Shown here: positions 11,901 through 24,000 of the stretch, in pieces
Layout of the letters: each line of letters starts with the position of its first letter
How positions within the stretch are numbered: the stretch's first letter is position 1
Assembly (NCBI RefSeq): GCF_033807715.1
Contig: NC_084599.1
Span: 29,702,125 to 29,766,124, forward strand
DNA from: Cololabis saira
Lineage: Eukaryota > Chordata > Actinopteri > Beloniformes > Belonidae
Reading direction: 5' to 3'
DNA length: 64,000 bases
Made by a program: the position numbers and the translations under genes
Notes under the pieces: model-generated
Databases searched by the model: none
What the model was told of the DNA's origin: nothing
Seen by the model: only the letters and a program-made list of their open reading frames with translations

Positions 11901-14250
11901 AGAAAATGTTCCCATCAACCTGCATAATGTTTTGTTGTTAAATCTTACCCAACTCATCTCTCACTTTAGCTGTAGTTAATTAATCTTGTCATTCATCCAT
12001 TCATTTGTATAATCTAGTTAATGTGTTGTGGTGATGAATGGATGTGGTTATGAATTCAAATTGTTTTCTCTATTGATTTTTTTTCTTTTTTTAAGAAAAT
12101 AAGTGTCTGTCATCAGCTGGTTATGGTTGTGCTTGTAGGCGTTCTCCGGCCTCAGTGTGAGCGAGTGGCCATTGAAGCTCTGCAGCTTTGCACTCTCCTG
12201 CTGCCCCCGACCTCACGCAGGAAGTTGCAGCTCCTCATGAGGATGATGTCTCGCATCAGCCAGAATGTGGACATGCCTCGCCTCCACCCTGCAATCGGCA
12301 CCCGGACGCTGGTGAGGGTCCATGCCATGCAGAGCCTGAAATCCTAAGCGACAGGATCAACCACACTGTTGGTGTGGTTGTTGACATGATAAACTGGTGC
12401 ACTCATTATGATATTCAATCAATCAAAAAATTCAAGTGATTTATTATATCAACAATTTTTTTCCCCTACAGTATTTGCTTTATTTCAGCGAATATTTAGT
12501 TTAAAAACGACAAACATCACCAACCCCCATGGATATCATTCGCTGTCAGTTATCATTTGTAAAAGTTGGAAGTGAATCGTAACTCAATGCAGATTATTGC
12601 ATGTCTTATTTACACCTACACATTAATCATTTTTGACGTGGACCATTCATTTAGGCTTCCCTGTTCTTACTGTTTTTTGGTTCTGTCCTCCAAAATGAGG
12701 GTTTTCTGAGGAGGTAACTTGCTTGTTTAGGTTTTTTAATGCAGTGTTTCGTTGAACTAAGTTGGTTGAGCTTACAGTACGAAGCAAATTCAGGGTGAAA
12801 TTCAGTTCACAGTAAATCTCCAAATACTGCCCCAACGATGGGAGACCATAGACATCTTATTCTGTAAAATTGATCAGATTCTTGAATTGCATTATTTTTT
12901 TCTTTTCTGTTTTTTTTTTTCTCAGATGGTTCACACGTTTTCAGGCTGTATCCTGAGCAGTGATGAGGAGTGTGACTTGGATGAGTTGCTGGCCACCAGA
13001 CTCGTGTCATTTCTCATGGACCATCAACAAAGCATCCTCTCAGTCCCAGAGTACCTAGTCAGTGCCATCGGTGACCACATACAGTACCTCCGCACGGTGC
13101 AGGTACAAGTTATCTCATGGTTGCAGCTGATTCAGGGATGAGCCAGAAACCCCTTGTTAACACTTTAAGGCAGCGGAACTGAGAGAAATATTCATTTTTA
13201 AAGTTCATATTTTTACATTTTATTGATTCATCCTGATGATTCAGAGAGTCTGTGAAAGACTGACTTTTACTGCTCTGATTCCAGGTCCCTGTTGACTCTG
13301 TTCCCAACACCAACAGCGGCGAGCCAGTTTTCGCCCCATTACCGATCTACTTATTTTGTCGACAAATAAGCGGTGCTGAGTTTGAAGAGCAAAAGCAGGC
13401 GTCTTCCCAGAAAGCCATGGAGGAGCTGCTGGAGATACTGCTGACGGATCAAAACATAAGTGAAAAAGACAGAAAAAAGAAACTGAAGCAGGTAATGTAA
13501 AAAAAAAAATCCTCAGATGCTTTTGAAGTAGTCTGTGTGTGTATATAAGTACAGTAGAGCCACTGCATGTTGGGGAGAAACAGACAGAAAATGAATCAGA
13601 ATTTCAATAGATTTCCAAGATGAAAGGTGACCAATCACATTGTCCATGTCCAAATGAAGTTTTTAAATAAAATTGGCAACATCCTTTCTGGAAATTTGTA
13701 ACTACACTTTGGCTGCAGAAATCTTTTCCAGGCTCACAGGTTTTATAGAAGCTCCTTTACTCGACCCTTTTCTTTCCCTTAAAAAAAATAAAATAAAAAT
13801 CTACAATCAGTTATTTGTAAAGCATCAGGGGCAGATGACCCCTGTGAGGTAACCGGTCAGCATCTAAAGTTTGCAGCATTCGCTGACATTTATTTTAACT
13901 CTAATTCAAAGAGTTCTTTTCTTTACAAATGCAAAATCATAGCTGGTTTGGTGGAGCCTACAGCTCAGGTTTAGTTGAAGCAGGTTCAGGAAAAATTGAG
14001 TTCAGGATTTGTTAAGCCTTCCTTCTAGGATACCCTCTGATCTCTGTTAAACCAGCACAGATCTGCAGGTACAGCGAAGAGTTATTTTCTGTGTCACATT
14101 TTGGGTTTTCTTTAGTTTCAGAAGCAGTACCCAGATATCTACAAGCAGCGGTTCCCCTCCTCATCCAGGGAGAACAAAACTGACAAGCCAAAGATTAAAC
14201 CCCCACTCCTCAACATCAAGAAGACCAAAGCTTTCAGCATCAGGAATTAA
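5922..14250 (+). CDS. depdc1a: DEP domain-containing protein 1A
   Basis: Coding exons: 5922-5969, 7901-8166, 8272-8404, 8578-8708, 9444-9574, 9790-9837, 9972-10109, 10489-11496, 12139-12311, 12926-13102, 13285-13491, 14116-14250. All have GT-AG borders and matching phases, total 2595 nt, 864 aa (human about 811). The start [16 protein letters not shown] matches the family N-terminus. A DEP domain spans about residues 20-105 ([38 protein letters not shown]). A RhoGAP-like domain spans about 190-320 ([45 protein letters not shown]) without an obvious arginine finger. Exon 8 encodes a long Ser-rich, probably disordered linker of 336 residues. The C-terminal block 635-864 is strongly conserved ([19 protein letters not shown]-like [27 protein letters not shown]). 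Family knowledge: a mitosis-associated, cell-cycle-regulated protein. Intron 4 is skipped correctly only if the in-frame TGA at 8725-8727 is intronic, which the GT at 8709 supports. Confidence 0.93.
6365..7013. repeat. Large foldback (inverted-repeat) element
   Basis: The outer arms (from GCGGTTGAATTGGTTTGATA at 6365 and its complement ending at 7013) continue inward as near-perfect inverted copies. They share the blocks ACTTGTGATACATA, TCATGGTCAT and TATATATCACA, giving a nested hairpin of about 650 bp. A second, inner pair of arms repeats the same blocks. A CATTAAACCTCATTAAATCAT unit is tandemly duplicated near 6807-6846 in the right arm. It lies wholly in depdc1a intron 1 and carries no coding capacity, so it looks like a foldback MITE or two MITEs inserted head to head. 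Confidence 0.8.
8744..9273. mobile_element. MITE, mariner-like TA target
   Basis: Terminal inverted repeats CYGTATTTTCTGGACTATAA begin at 8744 and end at 9273, each bordered by TA. The right half repeats the GCGGCTTATA / GCGGCTTGTATATC blocks several times, interspersed with T runs. There is no coding capacity. It sits in depdc1a intron 4, just after the exon 4 donor. The TA duplication suggests mobilisation by a Tc1/mariner-type transposase (inference). Confidence 0.75.
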
Positions 14251-15545
14251 ATAACTTTTTGAATTGGACTGCCACTGGCACGCCCAAGAGGAAGGTTGAC
14301 GGGTCCTTTCACCTTGAAGACATAAACATTGTTACAATGAAGCGGAAATGCTGTTATGTCTCAGTTGTGTGCTGTGTGTTAATGCAGAGTGGAGGACTTT
14401 AATGTATGACTGTGTGCGTGTTTGTGCGATATGTGGAAATCTGAGTCAAATGAAGGCATGTGGACTGATACTTCAGAAGAAGAGTTCCTACTTTAATCTT
14501 TTTTTTTTTTAACTTTAAGTTGATGTTCTCAGTCAAATGTTTTACTTGTCATATTTTCTTTTCAGTTGTACCACCTTCATTCTGTTGGACGTTTAATTGT
14601 ATTTGGGAGAGATTCAGAACCAGTTTGGACAGGAGATGCAATTTTAACATCACTGGTCACCATGGTGATCATTAGACTAGATATCTTAATTTATAAAAAC
14701 ATTGGGAGTAGTGCTAGTTATCTCAAACCTTTTGGTAAATATTTTATATAGTTTTATTGACATCTTGTATCAAAGACGCCCAAGTTTTACTTGAAATGTT
14801 CTCTGGTATTTGAGAAGTCTGATATTATTTTGTTTGGGTCATTTTAAATAAGCTTTAGTCCTTTTCTGTCATTTAGAAGCTTTTTAAACTGATGTATTTT
14901 TTTTTTTTTGGGAGTTGTTTCAGTTATGCACTCCATTTTTTTTCTTCATGTATTTTTACTCTGTTAATTTAAACCGAAACAGACTTGACCAGCTTCTTCC
15001 CACCTGTCTGTCTCTTCCCTGCTTGAACTGTAGATTATTTTGCACTGAGTTTAGATGTTGTGAATAATCAGCAAACTTGTGTAGGTTATCTCAGTTGTTA
15101 AATTATGCATATTTAAAGCGTATTACTCCTGAAGAGAGGGTGGAAACGGCTTACAGTTAAAACATTTTACTGAGGCTTTGTGCTAATGCAGCCGTGCTGA
15201 CGGCTTGTATAAACGACCTCAAAGTTTTACGTCATAAATTTCCATACCACATGCTAAAAGGAATATTTTTGAAGTTTTAAATGTTTTTCACATCCCACGT
15301 CATCTCAGATTCTTCTTTTCATGTGTTTAATATGAAATACAGTATTAGTTCTAACCCAATGTTTATACCTCAGATCAAGTGGTACGTTTTGTTGGTGTGA
15401 TCTTATATTTCATCAAGGTGTTTGTTTGTTTTTTTTTTTTTTAACAAAAGGTTTTTACATAGGAATCTATGATGTGCACCTACAACTCTTTATTATTTAC
15501 TATGCAAAGTTCTGGGAAATAAAACTGTTCAGCTGTGAGACTGTA
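14251..15545 (+). other. depdc1a: depdc1a 3' untranslated region
   Basis: No coding exon follows the TAA at 14248-14250. The first canonical AATAAA in good context is at 15518-15523, followed by a GT-rich stretch, so the messenger probably ends near 15540. A ~1.3-kb 3'UTR rich in T runs and ATTTA-like motifs is implied. An open frame at 14566-14751 has no family resemblance and is treated as untranslated. Confidence 0.55.
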
Positions 15546-15655
15546 CTGGTGTTTATGTTGGATGGGCAGAGTTTATACATTTAGAAAAAAGTTACTACTT
15601 TATCATACCTAGCAGCATTTAATCTTTGACACTTATCATTCAGCAGTTTAATAAG

Positions 15656-16575
15656 GCAAGGCAAGGCAAATTTATTTGTATAGCACAATTCAACACAAGG
15701 TAATTCAAAGTGCTTTACATTGACATTAAAAGCGGCAAGACATAATTAGACAGTAAATAATTCGACATAATTAGACAGTAAATAACAAATATGATTGAAT
15801 AAGATGATAAGAAAAGAAGTAAAATAATAAAAAGCACAATCTGTTAAAAATAAGGGCAGTAGAATACAGCAGGTAAGTTTAATTTAAGAGTACGCTTGAG
15901 TAAACAGTAATGTTTTTAACCCTGATTTAAAGGAGCTGACAGTTGCAGCAGACCTCAGGTCTACAGGAAGTTTGTTCCACCGGTGAGGAGCAGAATAACT
16001 GAACGCTGCCTCACCTTGCTTGGTTCTGGTTCTTGGGACACAAAACAAACCAGATCCAGAAGACCTAAGGGGTCTGGGAGCTTCATAGGAACTAACAGAT
16101 CAACCATGTATTTTGGTCCAAGACCATTCAGGTCTTTGTAGACCAGCAGTAAGATTTTAAACTCTATCCTTTGACTCACTGGAAGCCAGTGTAGTGATTT
16201 CATGACCGGTGTAATGTGGTCCAGTTTCCTGGTGTTTGTAAGGACTCTGGCGGCAGCGTTCTGGATCAGCTGCAGCTGCCTGATAGATTTCTTGTTAAGG
16301 CCTGTAAAGATGCCATTGCAATAATCCAACCTACTGAAAATGAATGCATGAATAAGTTTTTCCATGTCTTGTTTAGACAGAATCCCCTTAATTCTAGCAA
16401 TGTTTTTTAGGTGGTAATAGGCAGATTTAGTGATAAACGTTAGATGGCTGTTGAAGTTCAGGTCTGAGTCAATAATTACACCAAGATTTCTGGCTTGATT
16501 TGTAGCTGTCAATGACATTGAGCCAAGGTGAGCGCTGATCTTTTCCCTTTCATTTTTAGGGCCAGTAAATGCCAT
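15656..16575 (-). mobile_element. L2-type LINE, 3' end
   Basis: The minus strand from 16575 to 15961 encodes the end of an L2-clade ORF2: [41 protein letters not shown] and LHWLPVSQRIEFKILLLVYK. It is followed by the characteristic fish LINE tail with TTGTATAGCACAATTCA-type sequence ending at the GGCAAGGCAA repeats near 15656. The catalytic reverse transcriptase and endonuclease are absent and a frameshift lies near the end, so it is a dead fragment. Confidence 0.8.
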
Positions 16576-17499
16576 ATCCTAACTATTTAACTATTTAAGC
16601 CTGACTCTCAAAGTCCACTTTCATTCGAAGGCTGCTCACAAGTGAAAACTTACACCTATATTACATCTGTCTATCCATAAATGTTAATTCGGTTTGTTGA
16701 ATGTCCAAATGGACCAGATCTGAACCTAACTTGAAGTGACGTTTGAGACCTGATCAAAGTGTGAGCTTGAATACTTCAAAAGTATCGTGTCACAAGTGTT
16801 TCAATATTTTAGCCTCTAATTTTAATGGGAAAAGTCCAACAACATTATTAAAATGTGTCCTGCTCTTCACAGGAGCTACCTTCTATTGCATTTTTCTTTC
16901 ACATTAGACATAAAAATGATTATCAAGACAGCTGGTAATATAACTTTAATTTGAGCTTTCACATATGAAACTATTGATGGGCCAGTTTTAGCATAAATAC
17001 ATTTTAATTCCATGTTAACTCAACAGAGGGCTTTACTCTAGACTCCAGGTTTGAGTTTCTAGAATTTCCTATGGAATGGGGAGTTGCTAACAGATTGGAC
17101 TCAGTAGGCAAGTACTTTTACTAAAACCTAAAACCCTTCTGCCTGATGAAGGTTATTTTCCGGGCTGCATCAGATGACCCTTCTCCATATCTAGAGTCTA
17201 GAGACTCTGGGCCCTCCCATGATGCACCAGACGGTTCTCTAACTCCGCTTTCTGTGCTTTTCGTGTTTGTATATGTCTTGCTTTTTTTTTTTTTTTACTT
17301 TATAGCTCTTATCCCTCGCCTAATCTAAGTTAGTTGGCATATTTGCCCTGTCCTTCCACCCTGAGCAAAGGTTCTGGTAGATATGTCCTCCCATTAAAGG
17401 GGAGGCAGTCTTTTTCTTTGTTTTCTTTTCTTTTTGGTGGAAAACAGCATTTGGAGGGGGGTGGATATTCAGATCATAATGACTCTGTGGTGGCGTCGC

Positions 17500-18050
17500 C
17501 ATCTTTTATGGTGTGGTTTGCTGGAGCAGCAGAGAGGAAGAGACTGCACAAAGTGGTGAAGAAAGCCGGCTCTGTCCTGGGCTGCAGTCTCCATCCTGTG
17601 GAGGTGGTGGGGGAGAGGAGGATGGTGGCTAAACTGTCATCCATCATGGGCAATGTCTCCCACCCCCTTCATGAGACTGTCAGAGCCTGGAGAGCTCCAT
17701 CAGCGACCGGCTTCGTCACCCGTGATGCATCACTGAGACATCACAGGAACTTCCTCCCCGCTGCCATCACACTCCACAACCAGGCCTGCTCTCAGTAGCA
17801 AACGGACAATAACAACAAGATGTGCAATACCTGTCTACCTCATACACATCCTACCTGCTTTTTTTTTTGCAGTTTTCTTTTTCTTCTCGTACTGCACTAC
17901 TTTTATTTTCATTCCAATGTATACACTGTTTATATTTTGTAATTATATATTTTTTCCTTTTTTCACTGCATGTGTATGTTGTGTGTACTGCTGCTGCACA
18001 AACTGAATTTCCCCACTGAGGGATGAATAAAGGACTATCTAATCTAATAA
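17500..18050 (+). mobile_element. LINE 3' end (CR1/Rex-like)
   Basis: The plus frame ending at 17798 reads KRLHKVVKKAGSVLGCSL...SHPLHETVRA...FLPAAITLHN. This is the usual C-terminus of fish non-LTR ORF2 proteins. Next come the typical 3' region with GCTGCACAAACTGAATTTCC and a short ACTATCTAATCTAAT tail near 18050. It is heavily 5' truncated. I recognise the tail type but not the exact clade. Confidence 0.7.
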
Positions 18051-18801
18051 ACATTATAGCCTTTTCAGTGTTAAATCTATTATTTGTTTGAGATGATTTA
18101 AATTAGTTTTATGAGAATATAGCCAAAAAACACAATTGAGAGGCCACAGTGAAGCTAGCAGCTTTATGAGATTTAAGAAGTTTAAATGCAAACACTTTTG
18201 TCCTGACGAAGGCCAGTTTGGCTGAAACGCGTAGACACGCTTTTAAGAGATTAGCCATGCAACAATAAAGGCATTTTATTAACCTTACCCTCATGAGTGC
18301 CTCAGTTCTCTGTCTACAACAATTTATGGATCTCCCCGACTGAAGAGCACCTGAGGGATACTATTTTTGCAAATACCCAAGCAGCACTCCATGCTCCGCG
18401 TTCCTGTCTGCAAACATGTGGATGTTCAACAAGTCCAATGTGTCGTTACCTTCATGACAGCTCGTAGTTCTTAGGTGATGTTATGAGTATTTGTCATTCG
18501 GTGAAAACAAGTACGGCTCTCCAGGTCCATATTCTTGTCCTAATACATCCAGTTAGCCACGTCTGTCTAAAAAAAAAAAAAAGAGACTAAAATGATAAAA
18601 TGTTAGAAGCATCAACCATAAGGTCATCACGGTGATCATGTCCACTTACTCTCAGCTCATGATAGTTGAGCTGTAAGGGTATGTAAATCTAATTCATCCA
18701 TGTAGTACAAAGCACATTGTGTGTTTGTCAGTCTTGTCCTACTTGGACAAGACTGATTACCCCAGTCAGCAAAATGCGTCCTGTGAGAGTTCCCCCTATC
18801 C
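18051..18801. other. Intergenic; repeat-like, no gene
   Basis: Contains a GACGAAGGCC...GCTGAAACGCGT block near 18205-18235, a motif commonly seen in fish interspersed repeats, then an AATAAA. No protein-coding exon was recognised. Confidence 0.35.
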
Positions 18802-19294
18802 CAGGGGTTGGCAACCCAAAATGTTGAAAGAGCCATATTGGATCAAAAACACAAAAAACTAATGTGTCTGGAGCCACAAAACATTAAGTCTTGTATAAGC
18901 CTTAGAATGAAGGCAACACATGCTGCATGTATCTATTTTAGTTATAACTGGGGGAAGATTTTTTTTTTCATTATGCACTTCGAGAAAAAAGCCGAAATGA
19001 CGAGAAAAAAGTCAAAATGTTGAGAAAAAGTCAAAATGTAGAGATTAATGTTGAAGTACAATCTCGAGAAAAAAGTCGAAATGTTGAGATTAAAAAAGGA
19101 AAAAGGAAGAAAGAGAAAAAAGGAAAAAAGAAAAAAAGGAAAAAGAAGAAAAAAAGGAAAAAACAGAAAAAAAGGAAAAAAAGATGAAAAAAGAGAAAAA
19201 AAAGGTCAGACATTTTTGAAAAAGCTCCAGGGAGCCACTAGGGCGGCGCTAAAGAGCCGCATGCGGCTCTAGAGCGGCAGGTTGCCGACCCCTG
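18802..19294. mobile_element. hAT-like non-autonomous element
   Basis: The ends are CAGGGGTTGGCAACC (18802) and GGTTGCCGACCCCTG (ending 19294), the inverted termini of a common vertebrate hAT-type family. The interior contains direct repeats of GAGAAAAAAGTCGAAATG and a purine-rich (GAAAAA)n expansion. The flanking 8 bp do not match exactly, so the target duplication is eroded. No transposase frame is present. Confidence 0.7.
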
Positions 19295-19667
19295 ATCTAA
19301 TCAAACCCTCATTGAGATATTACAGTTTGTTTTAAGGCAGGCCGCTGACCTCAAAACAAGGATGCTGCAACATTATATCTAATTATATCTTCATTTTCAC
19401 CACTTCATATTGTTGGTTGTGATAAATTTAAGTCAGGTGTCAGCACTGGTTAGCTCTTTATTACACGATAACGGATATATTATTTATGTGCCCTCCCTCC
19501 TCCACTGTTGTTGCAGTTAAGGTAAAGCCTTATTTTCACCTGCACACACACACACTCAGTCACTTACATGCTCACCCCACAGTTTCGGGGACAGATTGAT
19601 TGCAGTAGTCCTGATTTCAGGTTTAGAGACATGGAATGGTTACTGTTTGTGTCTCTGCCTGTTTCTG

Positions 19668-19705
<38 letters not shown>
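19668..19705. repeat. (TA)n tract
   Basis: Perfect TA dinucleotides bordering the left end of the LTR-like insertion. A matching tract borders its right end at 20320-20382. Confidence 0.9.
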
Positions 19706-19708
<3 letters not shown>

Positions 19709-20316
19709 CACAGCCCGGCTCATACCCTCAGCAACACGCTCAAACAGCGAAAAAAATGTATCTGGATCCCGCTCACAAAACTGGGGAACTAAACGCAAAT
19801 TACTGGCAACATCAAAAGAACTAGAGGCTGATCTAACAGGAGCAGCTGAAAGAGCATGGCCTGCACCAGCGCCACCTGAGTTCAGTCTACACGCCTCCAC
19901 CTCCAGCCTTTTGAGTTCAGTCTGCAGCAGAAGCAATTCCCGCCTCTGTTCAAAAGTTAACCCAGCATCCGGCTCATAGGCAGCGACAAGGAGGGAGACG
20001 AGACGAGGATTACAGTATAAAAAAAGGAAATTTATTAACAAAAGATAATGAACTACTAAGATAAGTCAGTAATCAGTAGTGTGAGCATGTATGAATGTGT
20101 GGGGAAAAACAACCAAAATCCAAACAGCAGCAGCCGTGCCCGACCAGACCAGAGAGAGAGAGAAGACAAGCAGGAGTGAAGCCTTTTAAATAGAGACCCA
20201 CACCGGGCCCAGGTGTGGGTCATCACCTAATCAGGCGACCTCTCCACCCTGCTTCCTGCAAAGGAAAAACACAGCAGCAGAAAAGGCAGGGACAACTAGT
20301 GGATGGAGGGGTCGTC

Positions 20317-20319
<3 letters not shown>
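19706..20319 (-). mobile_element. Gypsy-type LTR carrying a gag segment
   Basis: On the minus strand the unit starts TGTGACGACC and ends GCTGTGACA. It contains a TATA-like CTATTTAAAA (about 20190) and an AATAAA (about 20033), so it looks like a retroviral-type LTR. A 254-bp piece at 19725-19978 has an open frame like the N-terminus of Gypsy gag (FEQRRELLLLQTELKRLEVE, LRLVPQFCERDPDTFFSLFERV) and is flanked by the 10-bp direct repeat TATGAGCCGG. No primer-binding site, protease or polymerase is present. Both ends abut (TA)n, so a target duplication cannot be told apart from the repeat. Confidence 0.6.

Positions 20320-20382
<63 letters not shown>
20320..20382. repeat. (TA)n tract
   Basis: About 60 bp of perfect TA repeats between the LTR-like insertion and a short palindromic element. 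Confidence 0.9.
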
Positions 20383-20383
<1 letters not shown>

Positions 20384-20385
<2 letters not shown>

Positions 20386-20447
20386 TCTCCAAACTTTTGT
20401 TCTGTACTGTATATATATACAGTACAGAACAAAAGTTTGGACACACT
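20384..20447. repeat. Near-perfect palindrome around TATATATATA
   Basis: CCAAACTTTTGTTCTGTACTG, then TATATATA, then its exact complement. Read outward, this is the terminal repeat of a fish mariner-type element placed tail to tail, so it may be the minimal remnant of a MITE or two abutting ends. Confidence 0.75.
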
Positions 20448-20501
20448 CCCCCATTTATACTATTCAACATCCTGCTTTCATTTATGAATCCCCCCCCCAA
20501 A

Positions 20502-20502
<1 letters not shown>

Positions 20503-20576
<74 letters not shown>
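20503..20576. repeat. (CA)n microsatellite
   Basis: About 74 bp of CA dinucleotides, 0.5 kb upstream of the rpe65a start. Confidence 0.95.
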
Positions 20577-20579
<3 letters not shown>

Positions 20580-20639
20580 GTAGTGCAGCCTAGTCAAGAA
20601 GTGTCGAAACTGTCTGGATCTAATTATCCACAATCGTAA

Positions 20640-21084
20640 CTGCGTGGATTTTGTCCCTTCGCTCTGTTTTTAGAAGCAAACTTCATTGGTTTGACCCGCA
20701 TCATTACTAGGTGTGATTATTTGTGTTCCCAGGTTCGCCCAAGACCTTGTTTTGCTGCCTGGAAGAAAGAAAGAAAGAAAGAAAGAAAAAAAAAAAAAAC
20801 CCAACAATTTTGCACAGAGCCGAGGGTTTTCCTCCTCGGCTGAGAGGAGACAAAGCTGGTTTGTTGAGCCCTGCTCGGGGCTGGGAGAAGCGGAGGAGGA
20901 CGGGAGGGGGCTGAAAGGAACAGGGCTGGGGAAGGATGGAGGAGAGGAGGAGGAGGAGGAGGAGGAGGGGGTAGTTTCCATCCCTCACCGCAGGAAATCT
21001 GCATGTTAAATCCAAGCCAGAGTCGCACTGGAGCTCATGTTTACATGAGAGGGCAGAAAGACAGTGTAAGGAGAGCACGGCAGC
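20640..21084 (+). promoter_or_regulatory. rpe65a: rpe65a upstream region and 5'UTR
   Basis: Sequence immediately before the short first coding exon. It includes an (AAAG)n/poly-A tract (20761-20798), a (GAG)n run (about 20941-20970) and a unique segment 20985-21084 that probably holds the promoter and leader. No TATA box is obvious. I could not assign eye-specific factor sites (OTX, MITF) with confidence. Confidence 0.35.
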
Positions 21085-24000
21085 ATGGCCAGCCGGTGAG
21101 TAGCGTCTCTTTACTTAAAGCTTTGTTGGCAATAATAAGTTAACATGCGCAGATAATAGCCTTTTGATTCACGTTTATTACTTCTTCGAAATAAAAACAA
21201 GAGGACGCTGCTGGCTGTGCGGATGATGCGAGCTGTTTTACTGGAAGGGGGAAATGTTTGAGTCAGCTGGGAAAATTTTAGCAAACGTAAAGTTCCTCTG
21301 GAGATCCTCTCTCGCTGTAAAAGTGCGACAGGCAAAGCCAGACTCTCCAAAAGTGAGTATAATGCCGCGTTCCATTTGTCCTCGGAAGTGGGGATTTCCC
21401 AGTTCCCAGTTGGATTTTTCAACTGGAACGCCCCTCGAAGTGGGATTTCCCACTGGGAAAGTGGGAGAGTCTTCACCACCCCCGAGTTCACATTCCAAGA
21501 TGGCTGCCCCGGTTGTAAACAGTAGAAGAGAGCTCTGTAATAATTCGTAGCACTTCTTTCTAGTTTTGGTCACACTAAATCAGTCGTATACAAGTATGCT
21601 TCGGCATATATATGCTGCTATAGTGTAATTTACATTTTTCATGTGGTATATGCGAACTACAATCTTGTTTTCCTACTTTGTAACTGGAACGCTGATAACT
21701 CGGCTGTGACGTCATTCCCAGTTCCGAGTTTCGACTTCCGAGGTAAATGGAACGCAGCATAAAGCCTGGATTATGGTTCTGCGTTAAATCGACGCAGAGC
21801 CTACGCCGTATGGTACGCCGTAGCCTACAGCGTAGTGTCTGCGTTGGTGTAACGCGGAACCATAAATCAGCCTTAGAGGTGAAAGAGGCGCTCCAGGGAA
21901 ATGGTCGTCGAAACTTCAGCACACTGAATGAAAAAAGAAAGAAAGAAAGAAAGAAAAAAAGCCTGGAGGAATGTCTGCTCATGAAAACGGCCTGTTTATG
22001 AGTGTTTTGGGAACGAGAAGAGAGAAAAAAAGAGAAGAGGTGGAAAGTAAAATGTAGTGGGTAAAAAACATAAAAAAAGATGAAAAAAGATCGATATAAG
22101 ACAAGAAAGAAAGAGGGGGAAAAGTAAGTGTCGGGGGTGGAGAGGGGGGGGGGGGTGGCTCTTGTGGAAATGTTAAAGATGCAATGACTCAAACTCAAAA
22201 CACATTTAAAAAGTTGTCTGGAGCTTTCAGTTGTTGTGGTCTTTCTCAGCAGATGTAGATTATAAACAGCAATCAATTTGGAAATAGTTTAAAGCTCAGC
22301 CACAGTTACCCAAGACTCTTAGCAAAAGCACTCGTCCTTTCCAAATGCAAAAAGTTGCAGTCAGCATCTGGCATGCCTACATGTTTGTTCTATGTGGTCC
22401 TCATTTTTAAGTTTTGCTTTCATTTAGAAGGATTCCATTTATTCTGGTTTCACTAGATCATGAAATGACCTTCTTCTTCTTCTCCTCCAGAGTGGAGCAT
22501 CCTGCTGCAGGATACAAGAAGATTTTTGATACAGTGGAGGAGCTGAATGAACCAATATCTGCAGAAATCACAGGTAACACGAGCGACCAAGAACCTCCAC
22601 ACACTCAAAACACTCATCACCTTCAACGTGTTTGTTTTGCTTCGTATATTTAGCACTTTGGTTTGCACTTGTGTTTGAGAGGACCTTTATAAATAAAGTT
22701 GGGGTGACTGAAATGCTTTTTGTGTGGAAGATTGATTTTTAATCGACCATCTCTACTCTGGGTTAACCCATCCCTTCTCCCCATTCAGTCCCTCTCATAC
22801 AAGAGAGGGATTATAGGGAGACTCACTAAGCTAAAAAAACAGCTGAAGTTCCTTTGAACTGCTGCTTTAAAGAAAATATAAGGATTTGGTGATGGAAGAT
22901 CACCCAACTTCAGTTTCAGGTTAAAATAAAAGTTGGAGATTAGTAGCCTACAGTGTGACTCTTGTAATTACATTTCATAGAACTAGTGGCGTTTACCGTG
23001 CCTTAGTGTTGTAACTGAAATATTCCAAGTGTTATAAGTGATGACTCATAACATTTTAAAAATGAAACTTCAGCATTCTCCATCCTGATCCCTCAGGGGT
23101 TTTCCCATCATGGCTGGGGGGAAGTCTCCTCAGGATGGGTCCGGGGCTTTTCCAGGTGGGAGAGGAACCCTTCTACCACCTGTTTGACGGACAGGCTCTC
23201 ATGCACAAGTTTGACCTGAAGAACGGTCAGGTGACCTACTACAGGAAGTAAGAATGCATCTCATTACCTTACAAAATAAGAGCTACGTTATAAAAAAAAA
23301 AATAGTAAGTCCACTTTTTACAGGTTTCTTACATGCCACATTCTCTTTCTTCTATCACATTTTAAGCATTCAACTTGTGAAAAAGGTTTATGCCATGAAA
23401 AGGCAACTTGGTGTGTTTGTTTAATGAGATTGGCATGTATGAAAACAGAAAACTGTCTGAATCAAACATGCACAACGGCAGTCAATTCAACAACACTTGA
23501 TGCAAAGAAAGAGAAAAAGCACCCAATAACCACATTTCAAAGACTCAGTAGGGCATTTGTTTTTCCTCAAGAAGAAACAGCTTGAGGTTCCACAGAAAAC
23601 ATCTGGTTTACTGGTCCCTGCAGCTCCTGACATGTGTGAACTTTGCACCCAGATACATCAAGACAGATGCGTACGTTCGTGCCATGACGGAAAACAGAGT
23701 CGTCATCACCGAGTTTGGCACTGCGGCCTACCCAGATCCCTGCAAAAACATCTTCTCCAGGTAACCCCAAAATGAGAGGCTTTTCAATCTCCAGCTGAAT
23801 CTTTGTTTGGCTGAAGAGCTGCAGAGCGTCTGACGTCTGACGTCAGTACGAGTCTGATGCAGGGACATTTTGTCAGGGTTTGACACTTCCCCCCAGTTTT
23901 TGAGTTTCAGTTCTGTCCCTCCTGTTTCCCATCTGCCCTGATTGTCTGCACCTGTGTCTCGTTATCCCCTGTGTATATCTGGTCTTGTCTTTCCCCTTCT

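Noticed and set aside
19031..19272. Lys/Arg-rich or Phe-rich small proteins
   Set aside because: They come from the purine-rich GAAAAA repeat inside the hAT-like element.
20670..21078. Ser/Pro-rich minus-strand open frames upstream of rpe65a
   Set aside because: They come from low-complexity (GAG)n and A-run sequence in the promoter area, with no family match.
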